In this document: positions 1 through 6,990 of the stretch, piece by piece
Layout of the letters: every line of letters begins with the position of its first letter
Numbering within the stretch: position 1 is the stretch's first letter
Assembly: GCA_002331575.1 (NCBI GenBank)
Contig: DCZG01000061.1
Span: 1-11,105, forward strand
DNA: 11,105 nt
Direction of reading: 5' to 3'
Source of the DNA: Atopobium sp. UBA2090
GTDB taxonomy: Bacteria > Actinomycetota > Coriobacteriia > Coriobacteriales > Atopobiaceae
Program-made: the position numbers and the translations under genes
The notes under the pieces: model-generated
The model's database searches: none
Told to the model about the DNA's origin: nothing
The model's input: the letters and a program-made list of their open reading frames with translations, nothing else

Positions 1-417
1 GGCAAGGTCAACCCCACGCAGTGCGAGGCCGTGACGATGGTGGCCGTGCAGGTCATGGGCAACGACGCCACGATCGGCTTCGCGGCGAGCCAGGGCAACT
101 TCGAACTCAACGTCTTCATGCCGGTCATCGCCTATGACTACCTGCAGTCCGTTCGCCTGCTCGCCGACTCGATCCGGTCGTTCGACGAGCGCTGCGCGAG
201 CGGTATCACGGCCAACCGCGAGAGGATGGCCCACAACCTGCATGACTCGCTCATGCTCGTGACCTGCCTCAACCCCTCGATCGGCTACGAGAACGCGGCA
301 AAGGTCGCCCACAAGGCCTTCGACGAGGGGACGAGCCTGCGTGACGCGTGCGTGTCGCTCGGCTTCCTCACGCCCGAGAGGTTCGACGAGGTGTTCAAGC
401 CGGAAGAGATGGTATAG
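1..417 (+). CDS. fumC: Fumarate hydratase, class II (C-terminal part, 5' truncated by window edge)
   Basis: Class II fumarase is a cytosolic, iron-independent homotetramer that interconverts fumarate and L-malate. The open frame enters from base 1 and gives 138 residues before a TAG stop. It begins inside the fumarate lyase signature (GKVNPTQCEA, the end of the usual SSxMPGKxNPT loop); the catalytic serine of that loop would lie just upstream of the window. The remainder carries family features: VMGNDATIGF, GNFELNVF, the SVRLLADS helix, SLMLVTCLNP, IGY, and the terminal FKPEEMV. TQCEA and GNFELNVF favour fumarase over aspartate ammonia-lyase, which has different residues there. The visible part matches the last third of a protein of about 460 residues. 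metY starts 49 bases downstream on the same strand, so co-transcription is possible. In a fermentative anaerobe it would act in the malate/fumarate/succinate branch (inference). Confidence 0.93.
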   Translation, partial: GKVNPTQCEAVTMVAVQVMGNDATIGFAASQGNFELNVFMPVIAYDYLQSVRLLADSIRSFDERCASGITANRERMAHNLHDSLMLVTCLNPSIGYENAAKVAHKAFDEGTSLRDACVSLGFLTPERFDEVFKPEEMV

Positions 418-466
418 CGTGACGGGGGTCACCCCATCACTACTTCGAGGAGCTGGAGAGGTCACC

Positions 467-1747
467 ATGGATCAGAGCATCGAGACGCGTTGCGTGCAGG
501 CGGGATACAGGCCGGGAGACGGTGAGCCGCGCCAGGTGCCCATCGTCCAGTCGACGACCTTCAGGTACGAGACCTCCGATCACATGGGCCAGCTCTTCGA
601 CCTCGAGGCCTCGGGCTACTTCTACACGCGTCTGCAGAACCCGACGAACGATGCCGTAGCGGCGAAGATCGCCTCGCTCGAGGGCGGCACCGCGGGCATG
701 CTCACGAGCTCCGGCCAGGCGGCGAACTTCTTCTCGGTGTTCAACATCTGCGAGTCGGGCGGTCACGTGGTGGCATCGTCGACCATCTACGGCGGCACGT
801 TCAACCTCCTTGCCCACACGCTGCGCAAGATGGGCATCGAGACCACGTTCGTCTCGCCCTTCTGCACTCCCGAGGAGCTCGACGCCGCCTTCCGTCCCAA
901 CACGAAGTGCGTCTTCGGCGAGACCATCGCCAACCCCGCGCTCACGGTCCTCGACATCGATAAGTTCGCCACCGCCGCACATGCGCACGGAGTGCCCCTC
1001 ATCGTCGACAACACCTTCCCCACGCCCGTCAACTGCCGGCCGATCGAGTGGGGTGCCGACATCGTGACGCACTCCACCACCAAGTATATGGACGGGCACG
1101 GCGTCGCCGTGGGAGGAGCAATCGTCGACTCCGGAAAGTTCGACTGGATGACCCATGCCGAGAAGTTCCCCGGCCTCACCACCCCTGACGAGTCGTATCA
1201 CGGCATCGTCTACGCCGAGAAGTTCGGTCAGGCGGGCGCCTTCATCACCAAGGCGACGTCGCAGCTCATGCGCGACTTCGGGTCCATCCAGAGTCCGCAG
1301 AACGCCTTCTACCTCAACCTTGGCCTCGAGAGCCTTCACGTGCGCATGCCCCAGCACTGCAAGAACGGCATGGCACTTGCCGAGTATCTGAGCTCGAACC
1401 CCAGGATCGCGACCGTCCGCTACCCGAGTCTGCCTGGTGACGAGTCGTACGAGCTGGCCTGCAAGTACCTCCCCAACGGCAGCTGCGGCGTTGTGAGCTT
1501 CGAGGTCGCCGGAGGACGAGCGGCCGCGGAGAAGTTCATGTCGGCTCTCAAGATCGCCGCCATCGAGACGCACGTCGCCGACGCTCGGACGTGCTGCCTG
1601 CATCCCGCATCATCGACGCATCGTCAGATGACTGACGAGGAGCTGATGGCGGCGGGCATCAGTCCGAGCATGGTGAGGCTCTCCTGCGGTCTCGAGGGGA
1701 CCGATGACCTCATCGCCGACGTCGACCAGGCGCTGGCGACCATCTAG
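467..1747 (+). CDS. metY: O-acetylhomoserine aminocarboxypropyltransferase (O-acetylhomoserine sulfhydrylase)
   Basis: PLP-dependent cytosolic enzyme of the Cys/Met metabolism family. MetY joins O-acetyl-L-homoserine and sulfide to give L-homocysteine and acetate, the direct sulfhydrylation route to methionine. The protein is 426 residues, normal for MetY and longer than the roughly 380-400 of cystathionine gamma-synthase or gamma-lyase. Visible features: YxR (Y53, R55) that binds PLP phosphate from the neighbouring subunit; the SSGQAA loop at 81-86; the VDNTF aspartate D181 that contacts the pyridine nitrogen; the Schiff-base lysine K206 in HSTTKYMDGHG; a C-terminal HPASSTHRQM segment and the MVRLSCGLE arginine that binds the substrate carboxylate. 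The ATG at 467 is chosen because GGAGAGG (455-461) sits five bases upstream and the protein then begins at the usual family N-terminus; an upstream in-frame ATG at 341 would overlap fumC. Family substrate choice cannot be proved from sequence alone. Confidence 0.93.
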   Translation: MDQSIETRCVQAGYRPGDGEPRQVPIVQSTTFRYETSDHMGQLFDLEASGYFYTRLQNPTNDAVAAKIASLEGGTAGMLTSSGQAANFFSVFNICESGGHVVASSTIYGGTFNLLAHTLRKMGIETTFVSPFCTPEELDAAFRPNTKCVFGETIANPALTVLDIDKFATAAHAHGVPLIVDNTFPTPVNCRPIEWGADIVTHSTTKYMDGHGVAVGGAIVDSGKFDWMTHAEKFPGLTTPDESYHGIVYAEKFGQAGAFITKATSQLMRDFGSIQSPQNAFYLNLGLESLHVRMPQHCKNGMALAEYLSSNPRIATVRYPSLPGDESYELACKYLPNGSCGVVSFEVAGGRAAAEKFMSALKIAAIETHVADARTCCLHPASSTHRQMTDEELMAAGISPSMVRLSCGLEGTDDLIADVDQALATI

Positions 1748-2053
1748 ACATGTGGCACATGGTGCGGATGGCGTCTGTCCTCTCGGGCGGGCGTCGTCCG
1801 TCTCTCTCGACGCCGATTGCGAGATAGCTCGGAAACGGGCAACACTTGTCGTGGTTAGCAAAACCGTTGATTCCAAGAGTGTGGCATTATCATGCAAATG
1901 CACCGTCGGGTTCACGTATGTCCGCCAGAACGCCCACGCTTACCGAACGGTGCAAGAACTGCGAGAGAACGATTTGTTTTTCTGCCTAACATTGTGTTTG
2001 GTCATGTGGCTTCGACGGGGCATCTCCCCGCCGTCCCGAGAAGGAGAGGACAA
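1748..2053 (+). other. Intergenic/leader region upstream of the hydrogenase operon
   Basis: This 306-base stretch holds no convincing gene. The frame of the downstream gene stays open back to an ATG at 1892, but that extension (rich in Arg and Pro) has no ribosome binding site and resembles nothing in the family. A 7-bp hairpin (GGCGTCG 1790-1796 with CGACGCC 1808-1814, 11-base loop) follows metY but lacks a T-run, so it is at best a weak terminator. The part from about 1840 to 2010 is visibly richer in A and T than the genes around it, as expected for a control region. A short GC hairpin (CGGGG 2016-2020 with CCCCG 2026-2030) lies just before the ribosome binding site AAGGAGAGG (2041-2049). 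I recognise no known riboswitch or T-box. Confidence 0.6.
1867..1893 (+). promoter_or_regulatory. Candidate sigma-70-type promoter for the hydrogenase operon
   Basis: TTGATT (1867-1872) is followed after 15 bases by TATCAT (1888-1893), which differs from the -10 consensus at one position. It lies in the AT-richer part of the gap. The spacer is shorter than the preferred 17, so this is only a candidate. If used, it would give a leader of about 150 bases before the ATG at 2054. Confidence 0.3.
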
Positions 2054-3883
2054 ATGGCTAGGCTTCACGTGATGGAGCGTAGCGAGGCTCAGGCCGTCAT
2101 GGACGGCCTGCACGAGGCGCTAGGCAAGCGTCTCGCGGTGAGCTCGCTCGCCCCGTGCCCGGTGGAGTTCACTGCCGCCTACGTCGCGATGTGTGCGACG
2201 CAGAGCTGCGGCAAGTGCACTCCCTGTCGAGTGGGTTTGAGGAACCTCCAGGACCTGCTCGACGACGTGCTCGAGAACCGTGCCGACGAGCACACGCTCG
2301 ATCTCATCGAGAAGACCGCGCGCTCGATCTACCTCTCGGCAGACTGCGCCATCGGCTATGAGGCGGGCGAGATGGCCCTCACGGCCATTCGCGGCTTCCG
2401 CGATGACTTCGAGCACCACATCCAGAAGCACGCCTGCGGCTTCTCGCAGAGCCAGCTCGTCCCCTGCGTCGCCGGCTGCCCGGCGGGCGTGGACATCCCT
2501 GGCTACATCGCGCTCATCGAGGCCGGCCGCTATACCGACGCCGTCCGTCTCATCCGCAAGGACAACCCGCTGCCCGTGGTCTGCGGCCTCGTGTGCGAGC
2601 ATCCCTGCGAGATGCACTGCCGCCGCGGCATGGTCGACGACCCCATGAACATCCGTGGCCTCAAGCGCTATGCCACCGAGCACATGGAGAGCGACTACAC
2701 CCCCAACAAGGCCAAGCCCACCGGCAAGAAGGTCGCCGTCATCGGCGGAGGTCCCGCCGGTCTCTCCGCGGCGTACTACCTCGCCCTCATGGGCCACGAG
2801 CCCACGATCTTCGAGCAGCGCGAGAAGCTCGGCGGCATGGTCCGCTACGGCATCCCCTCCTACCGTCTGCCTCGTGAGCGCCTCGACGAGGAGATCCAGT
2901 GGCTTCTCGACTGCGGCATCAAGGTCAAGACCGGCGTCTCCGTCGGAGGAGAGGACCTTGAGCAGATCCGCAAGGACTATGACGCCGTCTACATGGCGAT
3001 TGGCGCCCACAAGGACCGCAAGCTCGGCCTTCCCGGTGAGGACCATCCTGACGTCCACTCGGCGGTCGAGATGCTCCGCGAGATCGGCGATGGCATCTAT
3101 CCCGACTTCACCGGCAAGAAGGTGGCAGTCATCGGCGGCGGCAACGTCGCCATGGACGTCGCCCGCTCCGCCATTCGCTGCCACGCCTCCCGTGTCACGG
3201 TCATCTATCGTAGGCGTATCGATGACATGACCGCCCAGGACGAGGAGATCGTCGGCGCCCAGGCCGAGGGCTGCGAGATTCTGCAGCTCGCCGCGCCCAT
3301 CTCGATCGAGACTCGCGAGAGCGGCGTGCTCAGGGGCGTGCGCGTCCATCGCCAGATCATCGGCGGGCTCAAGCGTGGTCGTCCCGCTCCGCGAGACGCT
3401 GAGGGCGAGACGATGATCGTCCACGGTGACGTCGTCATCGTCGCCATCGGCCAGGCCATCGACTCCGAGCCCTTCGAGAAGCTCGGCATGGCAACCAAGC
3501 GCGGCCAGATCGTGACCGAGTCCGACGGCTCCGTGCCCGGCTTCGACGGGGTCTTCTGCGGCGGCGACTGCCAGACCGGTCCCGCGACGGTCATCCGCGC
3601 CATCAACGCCGGCAAGGTCGCGGCTGCCAACATCGACCACTACCTTGGGTTCGACCACAAGATCGAGCTTGACGTCGAGATTCCCACGGTCCAGTTCAAG
3701 GGCAAGATCTCCTGCGCTCGCTGCGAGACGACCATGCGCCGTTCGGACCAGCGCATCAAGGATTTCCAGAACATCGAGAACGGGCTCACCGACGAGGAAG
3801 CGCAGCAGGAAGCCTCTCGGTGCCTCCGCTGTGATCACTTTGGCTTCGGCGCTTTCCGTGGAGGGAGGATCGAGCAATGGTAA
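2054..3883 (+). CDS. GltD-like FAD/NAD(P)H oxidoreductase with N-terminal NuoF-type 4Fe-4S domain; hydrogenase electron-transfer partner
   Basis: Predicted cytosolic subunit passing electrons between NAD(P)H and the hydrogenase encoded next. The protein has 609 residues. Domains in order: a NuoF-type 4Fe-4S domain with C52, C55, C58 (SCGKCTPC) and C98, forty residues on as in NuoF; a Fer4_20 iron-sulfur domain as in GltD and dihydropyrimidine dehydrogenase (C138, C142, C177, C181, C185, C189); an FAD Rossmann motif VIGGGPAGLSAA at 229-240; a nucleotide-binding motif VIGGGNVAMDVA at 359-370; and a GltD-like FAD closing segment FCGGDCQTGPATVIRAI at 501-517. The tail has two CxxC pairs (C554/C557, C590/C593). 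The FMN-binding part of NuoF is missing. The start at 2054 follows AAGGAGAGG (2041-2049) by four bases. The stop overlaps the next start by seven bases. A bare GltD glutamate synthase subunit is unlikely, since no gltB is adjacent and the hydrogenase is coupled. Confidence 0.88.
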   Translation: MARLHVMERSEAQAVMDGLHEALGKRLAVSSLAPCPVEFTAAYVAMCATQSCGKCTPCRVGLRNLQDLLDDVLENRADEHTLDLIEKTARSIYLSADCAIGYEAGEMALTAIRGFRDDFEHHIQKHACGFSQSQLVPCVAGCPAGVDIPGYIALIEAGRYTDAVRLIRKDNPLPVVCGLVCEHPCEMHCRRGMVDDPMNIRGLKRYATEHMESDYTPNKAKPTGKKVAVIGGGPAGLSAAYYLALMGHEPTIFEQREKLGGMVRYGIPSYRLPRERLDEEIQWLLDCGIKVKTGVSVGGEDLEQIRKDYDAVYMAIGAHKDRKLGLPGEDHPDVHSAVEMLREIGDGIYPDFTGKKVAVIGGGNVAMDVARSAIRCHASRVTVIYRRRIDDMTAQDEEIVGAQAEGCEILQLAAPISIETRESGVLRGVRVHRQIIGGLKRGRPAPRDAEGETMIVHGDVVIVAIGQAIDSEPFEKLGMATKRGQIVTESDGSVPGFDGVFCGGDCQTGPATVIRAINAGKVAAANIDHYLGFDHKIELDVEIPTVQFKGKISCARCETTMRRSDQRIKDFQNIENGLTDEEAQQEASRCLRCDHFGFGAFRGGRIEQW

Positions 3884-5610
3884 ACGTCACTATCGACGGT
3901 CGTACCGTCAGCGTTCCCGAGCACACCTCGATTCTCGATGCGGCCGCCAGGGCCAACATCAAGATTCCGACGCTCTGCTATCTCAAGGACCTCAACGAAA
4001 TCGGCGCCTGCCGTGCCTGCGTCGTTGAGATCGAGGGCATCGACCAGCTCGTCGCCGCCTGCAACAACTCGGTGCTCGACGGCATGGTCGTCCGCACAAA
4101 CAGCCCCAAGGTCCGTCTCGCGCGGAAGATCAACGTGGAGCTCCTGCTCTCGCGTCACGACTCGGAGTGCACGAGCTGCGTCCGTTCTGGCAACTGCTCG
4201 CTGCAGACCATTGCCAACGACCTCGGCATATCGACCCTGCCCTACGAGAAGCACCTGCCCCATCAATCCTGGAACCAGAACTATCCGCTCATCCGCAACA
4301 ACGACAAGTGCATCAACTGTCTGCGCTGCATCCAGGTGTGCGAGAAGGTCCAGGCCACGGGCGTGTGGGACCTCACCAACCGCTCGAGCCACACGTGCGT
4401 GGGCGTGAAGGGCGGCATTCCCATCAATGAGTCCAGCTGTGCCCTCTGCGGCCAGTGCATCACCCACTGCCCGACGGGCGCCCTTCGCGAGCGTGATGAC
4501 ACCGAGCGCGTCTTCGACGCTCTCGCCGACCCTGACAAGATCGTCGTCGTGCAGGTTGCTCCCGCCGTGCGTGCTGCTTGGGGCGAGCCCTTCGGCCTCT
4601 CGCGCGAAAAGGCGACGGTCAACCGTCTCGTCGCTGCTCTGCGCGTGCTCGGCTTCGACTACATCTTCGACACGGACTTCTCCGCTGACCTCACCATCAT
4701 GGAGGAGGGCAGCGAGCTTCTGGCGCGCCTCAAGAACCCCGAGGGCAAGAAGTTCCCGATGTTCACCTCGTGCTGCCCTGGCTGGGTCCGCTACTGCAAG
4801 TCGCACCACGCCGGCTTCGTGGATCAGCTCTCCACCTCGAAGAGCCCTGGCCAGATGTTCGGCGCCATCGCCAAGAGCTACTACGCCGAGCTCCTCGGCG
4901 TCGACCCGCACCGCATCTACTGCGTCGAGATCATGCCGTGTCTCGCCAAGAAGTCCGAGGTGGCCATCCCGGCCATGAACGACGCCTGCGGCGATCCCGA
5001 TGTTGACGTCGCGCTCACGACGCGCGAGGTTGACCGCATGATTCGCGCCGCGCACGTGGACGTCGTCTCCCTCGAGGAGGAGGCCTTCGACGCGCCTCTC
5101 GGTACCGCGACTGGTGCAGGCGTGATCTTCGGCGCCACGGGAGGCGTCATGGAGGCCGCTCTCAGGAGCGCCTACTTCCTCGCAACGGGCACCAACTGCG
5201 ACGCCGACGCCTTCAAGGCAGTTCGTGGACTCGACGGTTGGAAGGAGGCCACCTTCGACCTCGCGGGGACCCCGCTGCGCGTGGCCGTCGCTTCAGGTCT
5301 CGCAAACGCCAACCGTCTTCTCACCGCGCTCGAGAACGGCGAGGTCGAGTACGACTTCGTCGAGGTTATGGCCTGCCCCGGCGGCTGCTCGGGCGGCGGT
5401 GGCCAGCCCATCCACGACGGCGAGGAGCTCGCCGGCGTGCGCGGAGAGGTCCTCTGGGGACTCGATCGCGTTTCCGAGCTGCGCCGCAGCCACGAGAACC
5501 CGTCCATCCAGGCGTGCTACAAGGACTACCTGGGCGAACCGCTCTCCGAGCGTGCCGAGCACCTGCTGCACACCGATCATCACGCATGGTCGATGCCCGG
5601 CGAGGAGTAG
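3877..5610 (+). CDS. [FeFe] hydrogenase, CpI-type catalytic subunit (probable group A2)
   Basis: Catalyses reversible 2H+ + 2e- = H2 at the H-cluster, in the cytosol. At 577 residues it has the full layout of Clostridium pasteurianum CpI. There is an N-terminal 2Fe-2S domain (C34, C45, C48, C62), a His-Cys3 4Fe-4S site (H94, C98, C101, C107) and two 4Fe-4S clusters (C145/148/151/155 and C188/191/194/198). The H-domain has L1 TSCCPGW (C299 proton-relay, C300 ligand), L2 MPCLAKKSE (C355) and L3 EVMACPGGCSGGGGQP (C500, C504). A small-subunit-like tail follows (about 515-570). Proton-path acids E277 and E280 and serine S319 have counterparts in CpI. The ATG at 3877 lies inside the end of the upstream gene, with GGAGGGAGG (3860-3868) eight bases before it, so the two are translationally coupled. 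Maturases HydE, HydF and HydG are not in the window. Group A2 is inferred from the GltD-like partner. L2 has Leu where Thr is usual. Confidence 0.96.
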   Translation: MVNVTIDGRTVSVPEHTSILDAAARANIKIPTLCYLKDLNEIGACRACVVEIEGIDQLVAACNNSVLDGMVVRTNSPKVRLARKINVELLLSRHDSECTSCVRSGNCSLQTIANDLGISTLPYEKHLPHQSWNQNYPLIRNNDKCINCLRCIQVCEKVQATGVWDLTNRSSHTCVGVKGGIPINESSCALCGQCITHCPTGALRERDDTERVFDALADPDKIVVVQVAPAVRAAWGEPFGLSREKATVNRLVAALRVLGFDYIFDTDFSADLTIMEEGSELLARLKNPEGKKFPMFTSCCPGWVRYCKSHHAGFVDQLSTSKSPGQMFGAIAKSYYAELLGVDPHRIYCVEIMPCLAKKSEVAIPAMNDACGDPDVDVALTTREVDRMIRAAHVDVVSLEEEAFDAPLGTATGAGVIFGATGGVMEAALRSAYFLATGTNCDADAFKAVRGLDGWKEATFDLAGTPLRVAVASGLANANRLLTALENGEVEYDFVEVMACPGGCSGGGGQPIHDGEELAGVRGEVLWGLDRVSELRRSHENPSIQACYKDYLGEPLSERAEHLLHTDHHAWSMPGEE

Positions 5611-5633
5611 GCAAGATACGACCTACGCATGAC

Positions 5634-5672
5634 GAGGACCCCGACGGCCGCGTGGCTGCCGGGGTCCTCTTT
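5634..5672 (+). terminator. Rho-independent terminator of the hydrogenase operon
   Basis: GAGGACCCC (5634-5642) pairs perfectly with GGGGTCCTC (5661-5669). The stem continues inward with one A/C mismatch and a G-U pair (GACGGCC with GGCTGCC) to a four-base loop, giving about 15 paired bases, and is followed by a short TTT run. It starts 23 bases after the hydrogenase stop and lies between convergent genes. Only the plus-strand side has a T-run. Confidence 0.8.
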
Positions 5673-5700
5673 CGTGCGGGAATGAAAGTGCGCCGTCGAG

Positions 5701-6132
5701 CTACTCCTCGATCTCGAGGAGCTCGATGTTGAAGTTGAGCGCCTGTCCAGCGAGCTCGTGGTTGAGGTCAAAGGTGACCGTCTCGTCGCTCATGTCGGTG
5801 ATCGTAGCGGGGAAGGGGTGCCCGGCGGGGTCGGAGAGCACGACCTTGTCGCCGACGCTGAACTGCTCGATGCCCTTCATGGCGTTGAGGGGGATGGTCT
5901 TCACCATGTCGGGGTCCTTCTCGCCATAGGCGTCCTTGGCCTCGATGTGAACGTCACGGACCTCGCCGATCTCCATCGTGGACACCGCGGTGTCAAAGCC
6001 CGGGATCATCTGGCCCGCCATGCACGTGAAACCCAGCGGCTCGTTGCGGTCGCGGGAGGAGTCGAACTGGGTGCCGTCGTCGAGCGTGCCCACGTAGTGG
6101 ACCTTGACCTTCTTGCCTGCGTTGTTGCTCAT
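5701..6132 (-). CDS. FKBP-type peptidyl-prolyl cis-trans isomerase, SlyD-like
   Basis: Cytosolic prolyl isomerase and chaperone: it speeds cis-trans isomerisation of X-Pro bonds during folding. The 143-residue protein has the SlyD layout, with an FKBP core split by an insert-in-flap chaperone domain. The FKBP core shows KVKVHYVGTLDDGTQFDSS at 8-26 and a GQMIPGFDTAV strand/loop at 40-50. The insert spans roughly 74-124. The closing SlyD signature DLNHELAGQALNFNIELL is at 122-139. The histidine- and cysteine-rich metal-binding tail of E. coli SlyD is absent, so nickel delivery to [NiFe] hydrogenase is not expected. That also fits the neighbouring [FeFe] enzyme, which needs no nickel. The start at 6132 is preferred over an in-frame ATG at 6168 because AGGAG (complement of 6138-6142) lies five bases upstream and the family N-terminus begins there. 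There is no signal peptide. The gene diverges from murI across 92 bases. Confidence 0.92.
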   Translation of the reverse strand: MSNNAGKKVKVHYVGTLDDGTQFDSSRDRNEPLGFTCMAGQMIPGFDTAVSTMEIGEVRDVHIEAKDAYGEKDPDMVKTIPLNAMKGIEQFSVGDKVVLSDPAGHPFPATITDMSDETVTFDLNHELAGQALNFNIELLEIEE

Positions 6133-6224
6133 CTGAGCTCCTGTCTGGCTGTATGTTCGGACCTGCATATCGTACCCTGTGGAGTGGCATACTAGAGGAG
6201 CAACGTCGCAACTCAGGGGAAGTC

Positions 6225-6989
6225 ATGGAAAACGGCCACTTCATAGGGGTGTTCGATTCGGGTGTGGGCGGCATTTCGGTGCTTCGCCACCTCGTGTCCG
6301 TGCTTCCGCACGAGAGTTTCCGCTTCTTCGGGGACTCCGCCAACGCTCCCTATGGCGACAAGTCCCGTCTGGAGATCCGCGCCCTCTCGGAGCGAATCGT
6401 GGACGACTTCCTCTCGCAGGGCGCGAAGGCCATCGTGATTGCCTGCAACACGGCCACGTCCGCCTCGGCATCCTACCTTCGCGAGAAGTATGCGGACGTG
6501 CCCATCGTCGGCGTCGAGCCCGCGCTCAAGCCCGCGACGCTCCTTCCGAGGCATGACCACATACTCGTGATGGCCACCGCGGCGACGCTCAGGCTCGAGA
6601 AGTTCCATCAGCTCGAGGACGAATGGGCCGCGGACTCCGAGGTCATCACGGTGCCCTGTGTCGGTCTCGTCGAGCTCATCGAGAAAGGCGACCTCGACTC
6701 GCCCGAGATTCATGACCTCCTGGAGAGCCTCCTCGGCCGGTATCGCGGCAAGGTGGACTCGGTGGTGCTCGGTTGCACCCACTACCCCTTCATCCGCAGG
6801 CAGATCGCGGACGTCGTGGGCGACGTGCCGCTGCTCGACGGGGGAGAGGGGACCGCCCACCAGCTGCGTCGCCTGCTCGCCGAGCACGACCTTCTCGCCG
6901 GCGACGAGGCCTGCGGCGGCGTGGAGTTCTCCTCGAGCCTCGATGTCCCAGGCGAGCTGGACCTCTACCGACGGCTCTTCTCGCTGTAG
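6225..6989 (+). CDS. murI: Glutamate racemase
   Basis: Converts L-glutamate to D-glutamate for peptidoglycan stem peptides; a cofactor-independent cytosolic enzyme using two cysteines. The protein is 254 residues, close to the usual 255-285. Family motifs in order: GVFDSGVGGISVL (8-20) with D11, FFGDSANAPYGDK (34-46), ACNTATSASA (73-82) with catalytic C74, and VLGCTHYPFIRRQI (181-194) with catalytic C184 and H186. The usual GTxxTxxS segment appears as MATAATLRLEKF (116-127), a variant of the family. The start at 6225 follows AGGGGA (6215-6220) by four bases and places the FDSG motif at its normal distance from the N-terminus. A longer frame from 6153 would reach back towards the divergent FKBP gene and has no support. 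Its stop is one base from the stop of the convergent gene at 6991. Confidence 0.95.
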   Translation: MENGHFIGVFDSGVGGISVLRHLVSVLPHESFRFFGDSANAPYGDKSRLEIRALSERIVDDFLSQGAKAIVIACNTATSASASYLREKYADVPIVGVEPALKPATLLPRHDHILVMATAATLRLEKFHQLEDEWAADSEVITVPCVGLVELIEKGDLDSPEIHDLLESLLGRYRGKVDSVVLGCTHYPFIRRQIADVVGDVPLLDGGEGTAHQLRRLLAEHDLLAGDEACGGVEFSSSLDVPGELDLYRRLFSL

Positions 6990-6990
6990 G

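Noticed and set aside
341..466. Longer metY start at 341
   Set aside because: It would overlap fumC by 77 bases, lacks a ribosome binding site, and the extra residues do not match the MetY N-terminus.
440..1603. Long open frame antisense to metY, and a similar one (2120-3877) antisense to the GltD-like gene
   Set aside because: Shadow frames produced by GC-rich codon bias; their translations are low-complexity (Arg, Val, Gly, Asp) with no family motif, opposite genes with clear catalytic residues.
1974..1992. Rex-like operator (TTGTT ... AACAT) before the hydrogenase operon
   Set aside because: The half sites are imperfect and spaced nine rather than eight bases apart, and the inner positions do not fit the TTGTTAA/TTAACAA pattern.
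1892..2053. N-terminal extension of the GltD-like protein from ATG 1892
   Set aside because: No ribosome binding site, Arg/Pro-rich sequence with no family resemblance, and a clear AAGGAGAGG before the ATG at 2054.
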